The notes: a model not told the origin generated them from the letters alone. Counted from the stretch's first letter, positions 14,688 through 25,321 are shown. The stretch: 64,000 nt of DNA from Mesocentrotus franciscanus (GCA_037976565.1 CP137675.1:18056813-18120812), one strand, 5' to 3'. Numbers and translations are program-made.

Positions 14688-15755
14688 CTTGCTGGAAGAG
14701 GTGGTAGTAGTGGACTTTATTGGATAACTTGTTTAGCACAAGGCTAATCTGCCACAAGGACAAGGTCTATTTTGTTTTATTTTTTTTAATGCTAAGAAAA
14801 GATAATTTGCTAGCATTCAAAGGGTCTTCTGAAGAATTGTAGAAGAATTTGTATCAACTTGAAAATGACATTTGCCTACACCCAAGATAGATAAATATGT
14901 GTATACTGACTGTATTGCTTTGATCAATATGATGACCTTTGACCTTTGACCGTGTGTTGTATCTCCTCAGGATACGTATGAATTGGATGTAACCATGGTT
15001 GCTATAGGAGCTAAGTTGATCTACCTTCCTGTGTTACCGGTCATCCTAAGAGACTCACACAGAAGTAAGTTTGAGACCAACAATTGTGATGATTATAATA
15101 ACTATTGTAATATTAGAAAATCTAGTAATCACATTTCATTTGCCATTCAGTGGCAGTCCTGGCAGGGTAATAATTTCCCAGCATAAGTTGGTCTACAATC
15201 ATCTTTCACACATTTCTCATTTTTTAATTCTTATCTGACTATTCTTATCCTTATTTAATGCCAACGTTAATCATTCTTGTTGCCTTTATACCATGGTTCA
15301 GTATTCACATGATGACATTATATCTGTCAGAATTCTCTGTCACTGTAATCAAGTGAATTACCTGTACACTCAAAGAATTGGAAATTCATATTAATTCCAA
15401 CAATAGGCACAAGCCTTAACCTTTAATCTGCAATTTGCAAATTTGTTTAATTTTATCCTTCCCATACGATCTCTAAATCATGAACATGAGTGAATATAAT
15501 TATGGTGTAAAATCAAAAGAAATCTCCTTCATGTGATTATCCAATGTCCTAATGACCTTTGACCTATGTATTGCCCCCTCTCTCTCTCTCTCTCTCTCTC
15601 TTGGTCCCTCTCTCAGGATGCTGGAGCTTATCAAGCCAGGGGATGATATAAAGTACTCCGACCTTACAGTCAGCTTTGAGCAGGTAGAGGAGGAAGAAGA
15701 GGAAGAGGAAGTTATAAAGGGGGTCCCTCCTATCAGATACTTCTTTGGAGTTTAA
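324..15755 (+). CDS. UBA6: UBA6 ubiquitin-like modifier-activating enzyme 6 (5'-partial, 21 exons visible)
   Basis: E1 enzyme: adenylates ubiquitin (and FAT10 in vertebrates), holds it as a cysteine thioester and passes it to an E2. The reading matches animal UBA6 along its length rather than UBA1, notably PHHIQKPKS and [10 protein letters not shown]. Coding exons: 324-446, 1910-2033, 2655-2764, 3471-3604, 3971-4184, 4522-4589, 5366-5519, 6125-6202, 7407-7485, 7810-7915, 8473-8668, 9174-9254, 9832-9960, 10537-10588, 11216-11279, 11791-11932, 12382-12496, 13246-13439, 14124-14342, 14971-15068 (or to 15064), 15617-15755. They give about 872 aa; the N-terminal fifth lies before base 1. GDRYDALR then [18 protein letters not shown] (exon at 5366) is the adenylation nucleotide loop. 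The catalytic Cys codon is 8609-8611. [21 protein letters not shown] block (exon at 13246) is family-typical. The C-terminal ubiquitin-fold domain ends in an acidic run, then [11 protein letters not shown] and TAA at 15753. Phases join cleanly except at the last intron (see findings). Confidence 0.95.
540..695 (-). repeat. SINE fragment (body only)
   Basis: About 150 bp closely similar to 8040-8175: shared TTTTACCTG, CTGCTAAGAAAGCAT, CTTGTAAGTAAGCAACCAG, GAGGATTAATGCCTTA and AAAGGGCAC blocks. The tRNA-like head seen at 8180-8243 is missing here, so this is a 5'-truncated copy. It lies in a UBA6 intron. Confidence 0.65.
1221..1817. mobile_element. Foldback MITE, 'AAGGGGAAGTCCACCCTGAT' family, copy 1
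   Basis: Terminal inverted repeats start TAAAGGGGAAGTCCACCCTG and end with the reverse complement CAGGGTGGACTTCCCCTTTA. The arms continue imperfectly (AATAAGAAAGTTAT versus ATAACTTTCTTATTT). The outer TA on each side fits a TA target duplication, as in Tc1/mariner-type MITEs. A second copy is at 46388-46953. No coding capacity; in a UBA6 intron. Confidence 0.8.
2375..2505 (-). repeat. SINE 3' half fragment
   Basis: Shares GGTACCCATTTA, CACCTGGGTGGAG, GTGGCAA and TGTAGATTAA with the SINE at 7110-7262, but lacks the tRNA-like head. Intronic in UBA6. Confidence 0.55.
3050..3125 (-). repeat. Repeat fragment related to the SINE at 35569
   Basis: TTGGGTTTTTACAGACGTGT, ATCAATCAGA and ATGATTATTTA match 35567-35625 nearly base for base. 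Only this tail is present here. Confidence 0.6.
5004..5275. repeat. Possible foldback MITE rich in poly(T)/poly(A)
   Basis: The left end (ATGTTTAGCGTCC, then CTGCCC and a long T run) is mirrored at the right end by A runs, then AAAGGCAGGACACTAAACATG. The arms match imperfectly. It sits in a UBA6 intron, close upstream of the exon at 5366. Confidence 0.45.
6385..6690 (+). repeat. 22/23-bp minisatellite
   Basis: About 13 head-to-tail copies of a unit reading CACTTTATCCCTTCAAGTAT plus AA or AAG. A single-base CTTGAAG variant and a one-base length variant (TATAACAC versus TATAAGCAC) recur. It lies in a UBA6 intron and is likely polymorphic in copy number. Confidence 0.9.
6930..7262 (-). mobile_element. 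tRNA-derived SINE
   Basis: Read on the minus strand, the head is tRNA-like: TGTGGTCTAGTGG resembles an A box and GGGTTCAAATCCC a B box. A body follows with CACTCTCCACCCAGGTGTTAAA and GGTACCAGGTAGG. The far end (TTTATATAGCGCTTAATTAA) resembles the tail of other copies. Related bodies occur at 2375-2505 and 13800-14076. This is a mobile copy, not a functional tRNA gene. Confidence 0.75.
8040..8243 (-). mobile_element. tRNA-derived SINE
   Basis: The minus strand begins GGCACGTTGGTGCAGTGGTA (A-box-like TGGTGCAGTGG), then GAGCAGTGGTCTCATTACC and GGTTCCAGGTTCGAAATCC (B box GGTTCGAAATCC). A body shared with 540-695 follows. Intronic in UBA6. Confidence 0.75.
8281..8380 (+). pseudogene. Partial non-functional copy of the UBA6 catalytic exon
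   Basis: Retains the acceptor-like TTCTCATAG and exon sequence from AGAAGCCTCTGATGGAGT to CATCGTTCCAC, about 190 bp upstream of the true exon. Bases 8292-8314 do not match the exon but are the reverse complement of 8250-8273. Reading through gives an immediate TAA, and no donor follows, so it cannot substitute for the real exon. Confidence 0.75.
10013..10048. repeat. (TAG)n microsatellite
   Basis: About 12 perfect TAG triplets in a UBA6 intron. Confidence 0.95.
10628..10775. repeat. Foldback MITE (TTTCATAAAACTTGTTA family)
   Basis: Left end CCATTTCATAAAACTTGTTA; right end TGATAGCAAGTTTTATGAAG in inverted orientation. A central GATTGGCTGACAGCT segment recalls ATTTGATTGGCTGAGTAC in the element near 16400. 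Same family as 101-237. Confidence 0.65.
12822..13086. repeat. Inverted repeats with GGGGCGTTGCAAGAAAGTTG ends
   Basis: A near-perfect hairpin spans 12975-13086: ATGGGGCGTTGCAAGAAAGT on the left, ACTTTCTTGCAACGCCCCAT on the right. A further inverted copy of one arm (CAACTTTCTTGCAACACCCC) sits at 12842-12861, across a CT microsatellite. MITE-like, in a UBA6 intron. Confidence 0.7.
13800..14076 (+). mobile_element. tRNA-derived SINE
   Basis: The plus strand carries a B-box-like GGTTCGAGTCCCG, then the shared body CACTCTCCACCCAGGTGAAG and AAATGGGAACCCAGTAGG. A tail with GTACCTGCGCGATATAAATGG and ATTATTATTATTA follows. It is oriented opposite to the SINE at 6930-7262 and ends just before the UBA6 exon at 14124. 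Confidence 0.75.
14449..14695. repeat. Long (AGT/TAG)n microsatellite
   Basis: About 240 bp of near-continuous AGT triplets with occasional GGT interruptions and one T run. The long open frames here (poly-Ser, poly-Val, poly-Leu on the other strand) are artefacts of the repeat. It starts about 110 bp after a UBA6 donor. Confidence 0.97.
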
Positions 15756-17860
15756 AGGTCAACTTGAGGTCTGGTAAATAGATTATAGATATATTGAAAC
15801 AGTGTATTAGGTAATGCATAGTGTTGGTCAACATTAAAGAGGTCAAAATGTAGATTTTCTTGTTGTTATGGGTCCATCTATTAGGGTTGAGCACAACACT
15901 TCTAGGTTCAGTCTGAAACATTTCCATTTGCAGAAATCACTTGTATAGTGTGCTGTTTAGGCTTTTTCCATCATGAATAGATTTCATGTGTTGTGGTGAA
16001 ATCACTTGGTTGTAATATATCTTGCAGATGATAAACTAAACTTGGAATTTATAGATAAATCTCAAGATAAAGAAAATTGAAGGGGAAAATGAGGAATTCC
16101 CACGGAAGAAAAGTTTACATGTATATAAATGAGAAATCAGAATCCCAATCATGACATGTAACCTCAACCTACATGTTCCCTACAAGAAGATAATGGAAGA
16201 AGCCTGAATATTTACTATGGTCTTTGACTATAATGTGGACCAAGAACACCTAATTATCACCAAATTAATGATCCTTTACCAACTCTGACTATATCAACTA
16301 TTAAATCTATTGAAGTAGTTGATCATGTAGTAAATGAGTTCAGCGCCATGTTGCATAAAACCTGTCATCAATAAGACGTACAATAATTGTAAGCTTCTTA
16401 AATCATTGCATTTGATTGGCTGAGTACAATTTTTCAAAAATCAATTATGGCTATTGTATTATGAAACGATGCCCTCATATACCATGGGGTCGACAGATTC
16501 AGCACATGTAAACTGGTTGTGTCTAGAGATTTTATTAAATTTCCATTGTTTGGTAAGTAAACATTTATTGTAATTTACTGGTTTAAATGAGATGCGTAAA
16601 TTTGATTAGATGATTTTATTTTCATTTTTATCAGAAGAATAATGTCTTCAATTACAGACAATCTTTGAATTGAATGTCAATGCCAAAGGCTAATGTGTAT
16701 CAATGTTTCTTAAGTCTGTAACTCTAGATATTGTATGAAGAATATTGTTAGGGACCAATGGAAAATAATTTGAGTCAGAATCTCTTAGTGGAGCTTATGA
16801 AGCAGTGATTAATACTTCAAAATGAGATGCAGCTAAATCGTTTGACAGTGTTATATTAATATGATAGTCAAGCAAAGCAGACGCAGTGTGAAATATTTAT
16901 ACGAGAATTGAAGCATGTATAAGATTTTAGCAACTTCTTACCCAAATTTTGTGTATCTGTTTACCAAACACTGACTAAAAACAAGAGAATTTCAAATTTT
17001 CTTTGCATTTTTATTTTAAATGTGTTTAAAGTGATGTAAAATGTTTAACATGATTAAAGCATTTAAATAGTTTCATAGAGGTGGATTCTTTAGTGTAATT
17101 TTCTGTTGATAACGTGTGCATTTGTGATGAATCAAAATATGGCTTTGGTTGAAATGTCTTAAAACACAATTTGAGTAAAATCCTTATCTTGTTGTTCATG
17201 AATAGAAAATTGGTAGAGAAGCATTGTGTCTTTAAAAAAACATATATTGATTTGAATAGTGAACGTAATAATTGTACTGTAACAAAAAATGACATAAATG
17301 GGAAGCTATCTTTCTCATATTCCGATGATCTTTTACAAATGAAGCAATTAATTTCAAGTTTCTGTTTCATCCATGCATTGTATATGAAAGGCTGCATGGA
17401 TTAATGATTCACATTGCATAGTTGATATGTAAGTGGTTTCAATGATTGGTGTCATTAAGAAATAATTACTACTCATAAATTCTGCGGATGTCTCTTTGAA
17501 ATGCGTTGATGAAGCTAGAAATTACCTGATCATAAATCCAAGTAATATATCATTCTTCAGTTTGAAAAAAATGTAATTTCTTGCTACTGACTTCGCTTTA
17601 AAATGGTAAAAAAAATAATTATGTTCATTTATGTAATGTACTTTGTCTCATGTATGTTCTTTTGTATGAATTACATAAGATTTTACATCTTAATTTTAAA
17701 AATATATTTCAACAATTTCTTTGTTGCTGCTTAATCTACTTTGTTTTGATGTTGAAAGTCGTAGCATTTCAATGTGTGTGAATAGACAACATGGTTTGTG
17801 TTTGTAACAATCATGGATAAGTACTTATTTCATTATGAAATAAAGAAATTCAAAAAAGAG
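15756..17860 (+). other. UBA6 3' UTR (probable)
   Basis: AT-rich non-coding sequence after the UBA6 stop. AATAAA at 17839-17844 is a plausible poly(A) signal; another AATAAA is at 18710-18715. A foldback-type repeat with GCATAAAACCTGTCATCAAT sits near 16354. The exact 3' end cannot be read from DNA alone. Confidence 0.5.
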
Positions 17861-18522
17861 AGAAAAGATCAGGCAATTAGTAATCAAATTACCTTTAAAT
17901 GAAGTGCTTGTAGACCATTCTTTTTGTTGGGAATTTCTACCCAAGATATGTTTAATCTTTATAATATTACAGTGTTTGTGATCAATCCTAACTCTGTATT
18001 AAACTTGGTCATGTAATGCCTTCATTTCTTCCAGACAATCATGGTTTGTTATCATGTTGCCATAGTGATAGTTCCTCATTGTGAGAGATATGTTTATGTA
18101 CTTGCCAAAGTTGATCTGGGGCATGAAAAAAAATGAGGAGTTTATAGATGCCTTTTGATTTTATTGATAATTCTGATTACCTCATTTCATTTTTGTCTCT
18201 CTTCTAATGTAAATATATGATAATGTAAAACTTTGAAATTTGTTTCATATGTTTTAGGATAAAGGCTTATTTTTGTTAGAGGTAATAATTTTGTATGTAT
18301 CGAGTGATGTAATTACACCCATCTTGTTTGTGGGTATGAGACTGTCGGCCATTATATACATTCGTCATTCAGGACAAATATTGTATATTCCTTATGAAGG
18401 GCAGTGATCTAAGAAATGGTAGGTTCAGTGTTCAAAATCAAGTTACTCCTCTAGTGCACTTTGGTAAGTCATAAATTATCATCCATCAAGTTGTCACTTG
18501 GGAATTTCTCCTCAGAAAGCAC

Positions 18523-18558
<36 letters not shown>

Positions 18559-19590
18559 TACTATTTACAGTGACAGATTATTAAACAAATTCTAGTCATA
18601 TGAAGGGACATGATTGTGAAATAATACATTGAATGTATCGATTAGTTTCACCTGCTGTAACATTCTGTGTCTGCTGTGAAGCAAACTTGTCATATGATTT
18701 AAAATTTAAAATAAAGCCCGCTCATGCAGTAAAACCAGAGACTTTGCTATTAGTTTTGTTGTACCTAGTGACATTGTTTCATTTTAGATGTTTTCTGTAA
18801 AGTATCCATGATTATTAGAGAATATTATCTGGGGATGTTATCTTTGGAATTTAATGAAAATTGTTCAAAACATTTGTGTCAAAAAGTTGAGAGAAGCATG
18901 CAAAAAGAAACCACAAAATCTACAATGAATATGAAGTGATTTTTATGATGGGAAAGGTGAAGAATAATAGGTTTTTGTTTTTCAAACTTTCACTGATCCT
19001 TTTCTTCTTTTATTTTCAATTCATCAGGTTGAACTTCTTAATTTCCTACACTGGTGCATAGCATAATGCATTACCAAGTTCCATCACAATATGTATATAT
19101 CCGCATAAATCTGGTATAGTAAATTTGTAGCAATTAATAGCCAAGGGTGGTGCAATTATACAGATTCTCTATTCCCCTGTCTGTCCCTCTCTGTCTCTCT
19201 CTATCCCTCTTTCTCCTCTCTCTCTCTTTCTCTCTTCCTCTCTCCCTCTCTCTTTCTCTCTCTCTCTCTCTCTTTCTCTCCCTCTTTCTCTCTCTTTCTC
19301 TCTCTTTCTCTTTCCCTCTCCCTTGCTCCCTCTCTTTCTTTCTCCCTCTCTCTCAAATTGTTAATTCATTCATTTTTCTAATTTAGAAGCCTATCTATGA
19401 AGCATATAAAACCACGTAAGAAGGGTGTATTACAATCAGAATATCTTCTTTTGAATTTAAACTATACATATTTGCTGATGTAAGAAGATAGTTTGATTCA
19501 TGCTTCATATTCCTGAAAATGAGATAAATACATGTAGATCTATAAATCCAAAAGACATCCACTAATGAAACATGCAATCAAAATATTGAT
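17861..19590. other. Convergent intergenic DNA between UBA6 and PPIB
   Basis: No coding exon recognised. Holds a (CT)n tract at 18526-18556 and a longer C/T-rich simple repeat at 19167-19354. The small open frames over the CT tract are repeat artefacts. Confidence 0.6.
19167..19354. repeat. (CT)n-rich simple repeat
   Basis: About 190 bp of interrupted TCTC/CCTC/TTTC pyrimidine repeats, lying about 250 bp beyond the likely PPIB transcript end. Confidence 0.95.
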
Positions 19591-19610
19591 ATGGGTTCAT
19601 TTGCATTGTC

Positions 19611-19616
19611 TTTATT
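19611..19616 (-). terminator. Probable PPIB poly(A) signal
   Basis: AATAAA on the minus strand (TTTATT on the plus), about 500 bp past the cyclophilin stop codon. It gives a 3' UTR of ordinary length. Not experimentally shown. Confidence 0.5.
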
Positions 19617-20119
19617 TTATCCATTATGCATACAAAATTGGAAATTTATAGTACATGTTTAGCAAAGCGAATGAATTTGTTTCATTATCGTGGTCAATGG
19701 AATACATTAGCCTATCGTCAAAGAGACTTTTTGACCTGAAGTATCCATGAAGACATTCATACTAGAATAGACATTAAACAGGGGTTAAAACAAAGAAAAT
19801 TACCAGTTTTTCTGTTTTCTTCCAAACAAACAAAACAATATACCACAACCTAAAAAGAAATGTTAAAACCGTTTAAGAACAAATTTCTTTGTTTCATGAT
19901 TTAATTTATATGTTAATTAGATAGGAATCGGTAGGCTGAAATGGGAATTTAAAAGGTATACTGCATGGGTGAGCGGAAACTATAGGCGGAGATGTGAATA
20001 TAGAGGGAGCTTATGTAGACAAATACATACAAAACATATCCCTGCAGATGATCAAATAAGTGCCCAAAATAGGATAGTTAAAGGTAGTTCCGTTCACATA
20101 TTGGGTCGAAATTGGTGAA

Positions 20120-20324
20120 CTATTGTTTCTTGTTATCCTTCTTTTGTTGAGTGGGCTCAGCGTCAGGGTTTGGTAGAAGGTATGGAGTTGGGACAGGGAT
20201 GATTCCACAGTCAACAATTCTGATTGGTTCGAGAGGGAAACCATTATCATCAGCATCTACCTCAGCCATCTTATCAACGATGTCCTAGTGATGAGAGAGA
20301 GAGAGAGGGGGAGAAAGAGGGAGG

Positions 20325-20358
<34 letters not shown>

Positions 20359-22363
20359 AGATGGGAGAGAGGAGAGAGAGAGAGAGAGAGAGAGAGATAA
20401 GGGAGGGGGAAAATAAGGGTTAATAAACAGTCATGAATATCGATCTCGTCAGCATGTTCTATCACTGTTAATCTTTGTAAAGTGTTACTATTTTATTAAT
20501 AGGCTGCACATGGATAATTCTGATCGCCTTTGTCTTTGTGTATATTATGTCATTCATCATGATAAACAATGAAAGTCATTATAAGGTGAAATAAACCTCA
20601 CTGCAATGAGGTAGCAGATGACGAATATTAAAAGGTTACTTCAAAATTATCACCCCTCTCCCGCCATCTGTTGCCAACGTAAACACTTTAAGGCGCTTGT
20701 GTATCACAGTCATGAACTCATATTGGGCGACTTTATTGTGCTCTTTGTGCTTGTGTATCTTTGAATAATAGCACTCTTTCATCGAAAAGGTATAACAAAA
20801 CATATCATCGATTCACCGTCATAATTGTTGTGACGGCTGCAGCCGAGTTGGAGTTCACTACGCCACTCGCTCTTTTGCATCATGATCTTGCTTAGGCATT
20901 TATTTATTTATTTAGTTAGTTATATTTTACCAGGGTAGCCCATTAAACAAAAGTTAGTCTTCTATGGGGCCCTGACAATACATAACAACTATATACAGTT
21001 AAAAAAGATAAAATGAAATCAGAGTGGCTGAGTGGCATAAATATAGCTAATAAATATTACACATTACAAACGAATTCGATAAAATTGTACAAAATTTAAA
21101 ACATAATAAAAAATCAATATCAATAATATTACGGGAAAAGATGAGCAAATATATAATTATGTCGCTTGCTGCTTAGGCATGCTTTGTCTTCCACCTCAAA
21201 ATTAAGATTACGTGGAATTGCGGCTTCGGCCCCTGTTTGGGGAGGACAGCTTCCTTGAGATGACATCTGAAAACAAACTTTATTGCAATGACCAGCAGGT
21301 CGTGCTCTAGGCAGGGTATTTTTCAAATTTTAGTGCAGTGTAGCGGGATCGCGTCAATTTCTATTTTATATTACATTTTGTAAGTAATAGATTCGGCACA
21401 GAAGTAAATGAACAGAAACAAATATGGCAAATGTGTCTACGAACTTACCATTCCCTCGATAACCTTGCCGAAGACCACGTGTTTGCCGTCCAACCATCTA
21501 GCTCGAGTTAATAAGATGAAGAACTGAGAATTGTTGGTATCAGGACCAGAGTTAGCCATGGCAACCCATCCGGGACCCCAGTGACGCAGGTAGAAATTCT
21601 CATCGGCGAAGAAGTTTCCATAAATGCTCTTACCTTGTAAGGTGTAAGAAGAAAAGATGATGGAAATCATTATCATCAATGTTTTTGAAAAGCAGAGATT
21701 TGACAATTAGATATAAAAATAAAATAAAATAAATAAAATAATTAAAAAAACTCGAATAATGGTGCGCGGTTGTGTAACGTACATGTACGTGTCTCAACTC
21801 TCCTTGGCTTTTGACAAGCATCTCTGATTTCTAACCATACGATCTAAAATGAGCACACGAAAGGCATTGTTATATCACCCACAACATGTATCTGGACAGA
21901 ATATTACCATCTTCGAGGCAGATGCTGCAAAGATCCCGCTAACTAATTAACGCGCATCTAAACTGGAGTGTTGAATGGATGAATATCTCTCTTTTTTCAT
22001 TTACTTTCTCGCTCCTTCTCTCTCTTTTTCTAGCGTGATGATTAGAATGATTAAGTGGCATATTATACAAGTAACTTTTAGGTAGTACATGTAGTACGTG
22101 AGTCAGTTCAAAATTAAAAACAAAACAAAAAGGTGTATAAAATTATGCATAAAGATGGTGCTTGCTTATTTTGTGTATTATTTCTTTCATGCTTTGTCTT
22201 GGATCGTCTGTACCTTTCTTTGCATGTTTGTTGTGCCTTACACCTGTGTTTGTGTCTCTGCCATGGTTTGTTACGAGTTTTGTTCGTACTGTTCTTCATT
22301 AGGCTATCGCACTTCTTCTTTCTATTGCTCTTGCCTAAACACTGTCTTCTTTCTCTTTTCTGA

Positions 22364-22395
<32 letters not shown>

Positions 22396-23607
22396 TTACA
22401 TGCTACAAAAAAGCACTTGAAGTTATTTTAATATGTCTGTGCGTGAAATATTTCCTTTTTGCTCAATGGACAGTGATGAATTCATGATGTATTTTCTAAA
22501 GATCAAACTGCAAATTGCCATGACACTGTCTCTTAAGTTTGATGCTAAAAGCAACCATTCATCATCATCATCATCATTTCATATAACACTTTTGAGCAAT
22601 AACTTCTACAATAACTTGCGTTGGAGTAATTAGATTATGAAATAAATGCTTTCTATCTCCTTTGATAATTATGATGAGCAACACAAATAGTCAAGGCTAG
22701 CTAACTTTACCAGGGAGGGAAATTAGGATAAAACAACACACATATATTTTTTCTAAATATGTTATTTAATTGAATCTCATGTCTTTATTAATGTCAATAT
22801 TTCGATTTATTTTGTTTCCAAATAGACTAGGACAAAAAAAATCATATAAAGTTATTAAGATTTTAAGTGCTTACCTCCAGTTCCATCTCCTTCCGTGACG
22901 TCACCCATCTGGATGACGAAATCAGGTACGATGCGATGAACCTGTGTGTTGTTATAACTCAATCGTTTCTATATAGTAAAACAAACAGATCAACAAGGGA
23001 GAATGTTAGCTGACATAATGCCAAGCGCCCTTATTCCTTCTCAATTATTATGAATATGAGAGTGATGATACAGTGTTCATTAAGAGATTGCACGGTCTTC
23101 ACGGAACAAAATTGGTGTTCTCAGTACATAGGGTGGTGCCACACCCCCTTTTAAAAATGCATCATGAGAAAAAACAAATAATCTAACCAACTGACTGCAG
23201 TTCTACTGCACAACCTACGTACATTTTATATGATGGTCATGCAGGAATTGATTTTAGTCGCTCTTTGTTTGCCTATTTTTCAATATCAAGCGATAATAAT
23301 AATTTAGAGAGCTTTAGAAGGGAATTACACTTACATCTTGTCTCCAGTTTCCTCTGACAATAGCAGCAAAGTTTTGAACAGTCACAGGGCATGTGTCACC
23401 AAACAGAGCTATAACAACACGACCAGCTGGTTCGTCATCTATCTCCATTTCGAAGAAAACCTTCTTCGTTACTAAGAGATCATTCTCGCTATCTCTATCC
23501 GAATCTTCCCATGGTTTGGTTTTCTTTTTGCCGAAGCGCTTAGCGGCGTCGACATCGTTAGCCGAGAGAGCGATGAGAAGGACGATGACGGTGGTGAACC
23601 AGAACAT
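20120..23607 (-). CDS. PPIB: Secretory-pathway cyclophilin (peptidyl-prolyl isomerase B type)
   Basis: Peptidyl-prolyl cis-trans isomerase assisting folding in the ER. Coding exons on the minus strand: 23607-23335 (ATG at 23607), 22968-22875, 21633-21449, 20284-20120 (TAG). Phases join cleanly and give 238 aa. [21 protein letters not shown] is a clear signal peptide, followed by a basic stretch ([11 protein letters not shown]). The cyclophilin domain runs from about residue 46 to 215. Catalytic residues are conserved: Arg103, Phe108 and Gln111 in [14 protein letters not shown], and Trp169 and His174 in [33 protein letters not shown] and SQFFI are family hallmarks. Differences from vertebrate PPIB: the loop before the catalytic Arg is rewritten ([17 protein letters not shown]), Gly after the catalytic Gln is Met112, and a roughly 30-residue Pro/Lys-rich tail ends KKDNKKQ. 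Orthology to PPIB itself is likely; the active-site call is firm. Confidence 0.93.
20289..20396. repeat. (GA)n/(GT)n microsatellite
   Basis: Alternating GAGA and GTGT runs on the plus strand. On the PPIB strand this supplies the TCTCTCTC pyrimidine tract just before the last-exon acceptor. Confidence 0.95.
20890..21115. repeat. Possible old interspersed repeat in PPIB intron
   Basis: ATTTATTTATTTAGTTAG, then TTTTACCAGGGTAGCCCATT and GGGGCCCTGACAATACAT, followed by AT-rich DNA. It looks like a degraded element end; no second copy in the window and no TIR pair recognised. Confidence 0.3.
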
Positions 23608-24133
23608 CGTCGGATCAGATGGTTGGACACGTTTCAGAAGAAAGGAAGGTGACGGTGGTGGTGGTGCTGATGATGATGCTGATGCTGTATAGGCATATAC
23701 ATTGAATTCATCAATATTTCATTCGATCAGAGTAAATCAACTTGACAACATCAATATATTTCAACAAAATAATTGACTGTATACTCGAGTATCAACACAA
23801 GATTCTATGATTGCTTATAACACATAAAATTATTATAGAGCAAGAAAACAATTTCTTAATGGAATGTCCTGTAGAAAGGTTAATGTTTTAGAACTTTCCA
23901 TTTCAGATAACAACATTTTCAGATGACATTTTTTTTCGGTCGAATTAATGTTTGTGCCAGGGTTCGAAAACATCATTTTTCGAGCACAATATATTTTCAT
24001 TTGTGTGAACTTTAGATATGTTTAGGTTGTGCTGAATTGCACGTGTGTATACCCATGCGCCTGTCGTCTGTATGTGCCACTGGGGGCTATATATTTTGAA
24101 AGAAAAAAAAAAATATATATATATATATATATA

Positions 24134-24169
<36 letters not shown>

Positions 24170-24400
24170 GTTCATCAGATTTTAAAGTAAATACCATTTA
24201 GAAATACAATTCATATCAATCGGATAGATAATTATTATAAAAAGAAATTGATATTACAAAGTTTCCTCATAATTATATACAACATGACTTGTATAAAGAT
24301 TTTTTTTAAAGAATAAGAATGACACTTACCTTGAATCCGAAAAGCTGACGTCGTTTATGAGAGACTATAGATGAAACTCACCAACCATAAAATGAATTGT
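23608..24400 (-). other. PPIB 5' UTR: split leader
   Basis: The coding exon extends upstream to an acceptor (CCTATACAG on the minus strand, exon edge 23684). A donor-like CAAG/GTAAGTG at about 24331 on the minus strand suggests a separate leader exon from about 24390 to 24332. The intervening intron holds a (TA)n stretch. The leader is inferred from splice signals only. Confidence 0.5.
24106..24170. repeat. (TA)n microsatellite
   Basis: Two blocks of TATATA separated by TACTG, inside the inferred PPIB leader intron. Confidence 0.95.
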
Positions 24401-24416
24401 TTGATAGAATAGAGGG

Positions 24417-24495
24417 GTTATATACGGTCTTATGACCAATGGCCAGGTATCCAGCTGTTGACTGTAATGGTCAATGCGATGCTAAGGCGACGTGG
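24417..24495 (-). promoter_or_regulatory. Probable PPIB promoter
   Basis: On the minus strand, GTATATAAC (24417-24425) is a good TATA box about 30 bp before a start near 24390. An inverted CCAAT box (plus CCAAT at 24436-24440) lies just upstream. A GACGTGG core (24489-24495) resembles the unfolded-protein-response element used by ATF6/XBP1, which would suit an ER chaperone; that role is inference. Confidence 0.5.
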
Positions 24496-24769
24496 TATCT
24501 TGAACGCTATACCCAAGCTGTTGCGCCAATACTTTTCTATTGTATTCAGTAAGTGTCTTTGTAATAATGTTTGCTTTAAATAATACATTTGCATGAACTA
24601 TGTGGAAATAATGAAACTGCATATTCAACGTTAATTACCAAGATAGAATTAAAAAAATATAGTCAAACAATGGGTCTTTAATTAGCCTACTGTATACCAA
24701 GATTCGAATGTGAGTCTCTACGAAGAATGACAATGATTTACCACCACTGGCGTACCTGAGGGGGGGGGC

Positions 24770-25050
24770 AGGGGGGGCAGAGTGCCCCCCTGACGGGCTC
24801 CAGGGAAAAAAAAGAAAAAGGGGGGGAAAAGGGGAAAGGAAAAAAAAGGGGAAAGAAAAAAAGGAAAAAAAAAGAAAAGAAAGGAAAGGAAAGAAAAGAA
24901 AAAGGAAAAGGGAAAAAACAAGAAAAGAAAGAAAGAAAGAAAAAAGAAAAAGGAAAAGGAAAGAAAAAGGAAGAAGAAGAAAAAGGAAGAAGAAGAGAAA
25001 GGGAAGAAAAAGGGAAAAGAAAAGGAAAGAAAAAATGGGAAATTAAAAAA
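24770..25050. repeat. A/G-only purine tract
   Basis: About 280 bp almost entirely purine on the plus strand (AAAGGAAAGG-type motifs after G runs), near the left end of the hAT-like element. The long open frame on the other strand, rich in Phe and Ser, is a repeat artefact. Confidence 0.95.
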
Positions 25051-25321
25051 AGACCATGGCCGTACGCACCGGGGGCAGTTGATCCCAGATATTTTGAAAA
25101 CGTACAGTTTTTTTCTGAAAATGTTTAACAAAGCTCACAAGTAGTGTAGGCCTATACCAAATCCTTCAATTCTACTTTTGAAATGCAAAAGTACCCTCAT
25201 GACCAGTTCGGTCGCTCGAACTCCCTCATCACTCCTTTCGCTTTTGAGTTTCTTCGAAAACTTTTTACGCATCTTTCCCCTCCCCACCAGAAAAATATTC
25301 CGCATACGGCCCTGAAAAGAC
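25048..25321. mobile_element. Small nested inverted-repeat element
   Basis: Body 25055-25314 (260 bp) has inverted ends: CATGGCCGTACGCACCGGGG on the left, and the reverse complement of TCCGCATACGGCCCTG on the right. AAAAGAC flanks it on both sides (25048-25054 and 25315-25321). The left flank lies in a purine tract, so part of the direct repeat could be chance. Confidence 0.55.

Noticed and set aside
14338..14763. Long open frames coding for poly-Ser, poly-Val and poly-Leu
   Set aside because: They are translations of an (AGT)n microsatellite in a UBA6 intron; no domain or start context.
22098..22633. 129-aa and 66-aa frames in a PPIB intron
   Set aside because: Cys/Phe-rich chance translation of T-rich intron DNA and a CT repeat, between well-defined PPIB exons.
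24718..25131. 137-aa open frame rich in Phe and Ser on the minus strand
   Set aside because: Reads a purine-only tract at the left end of the hAT-like element.
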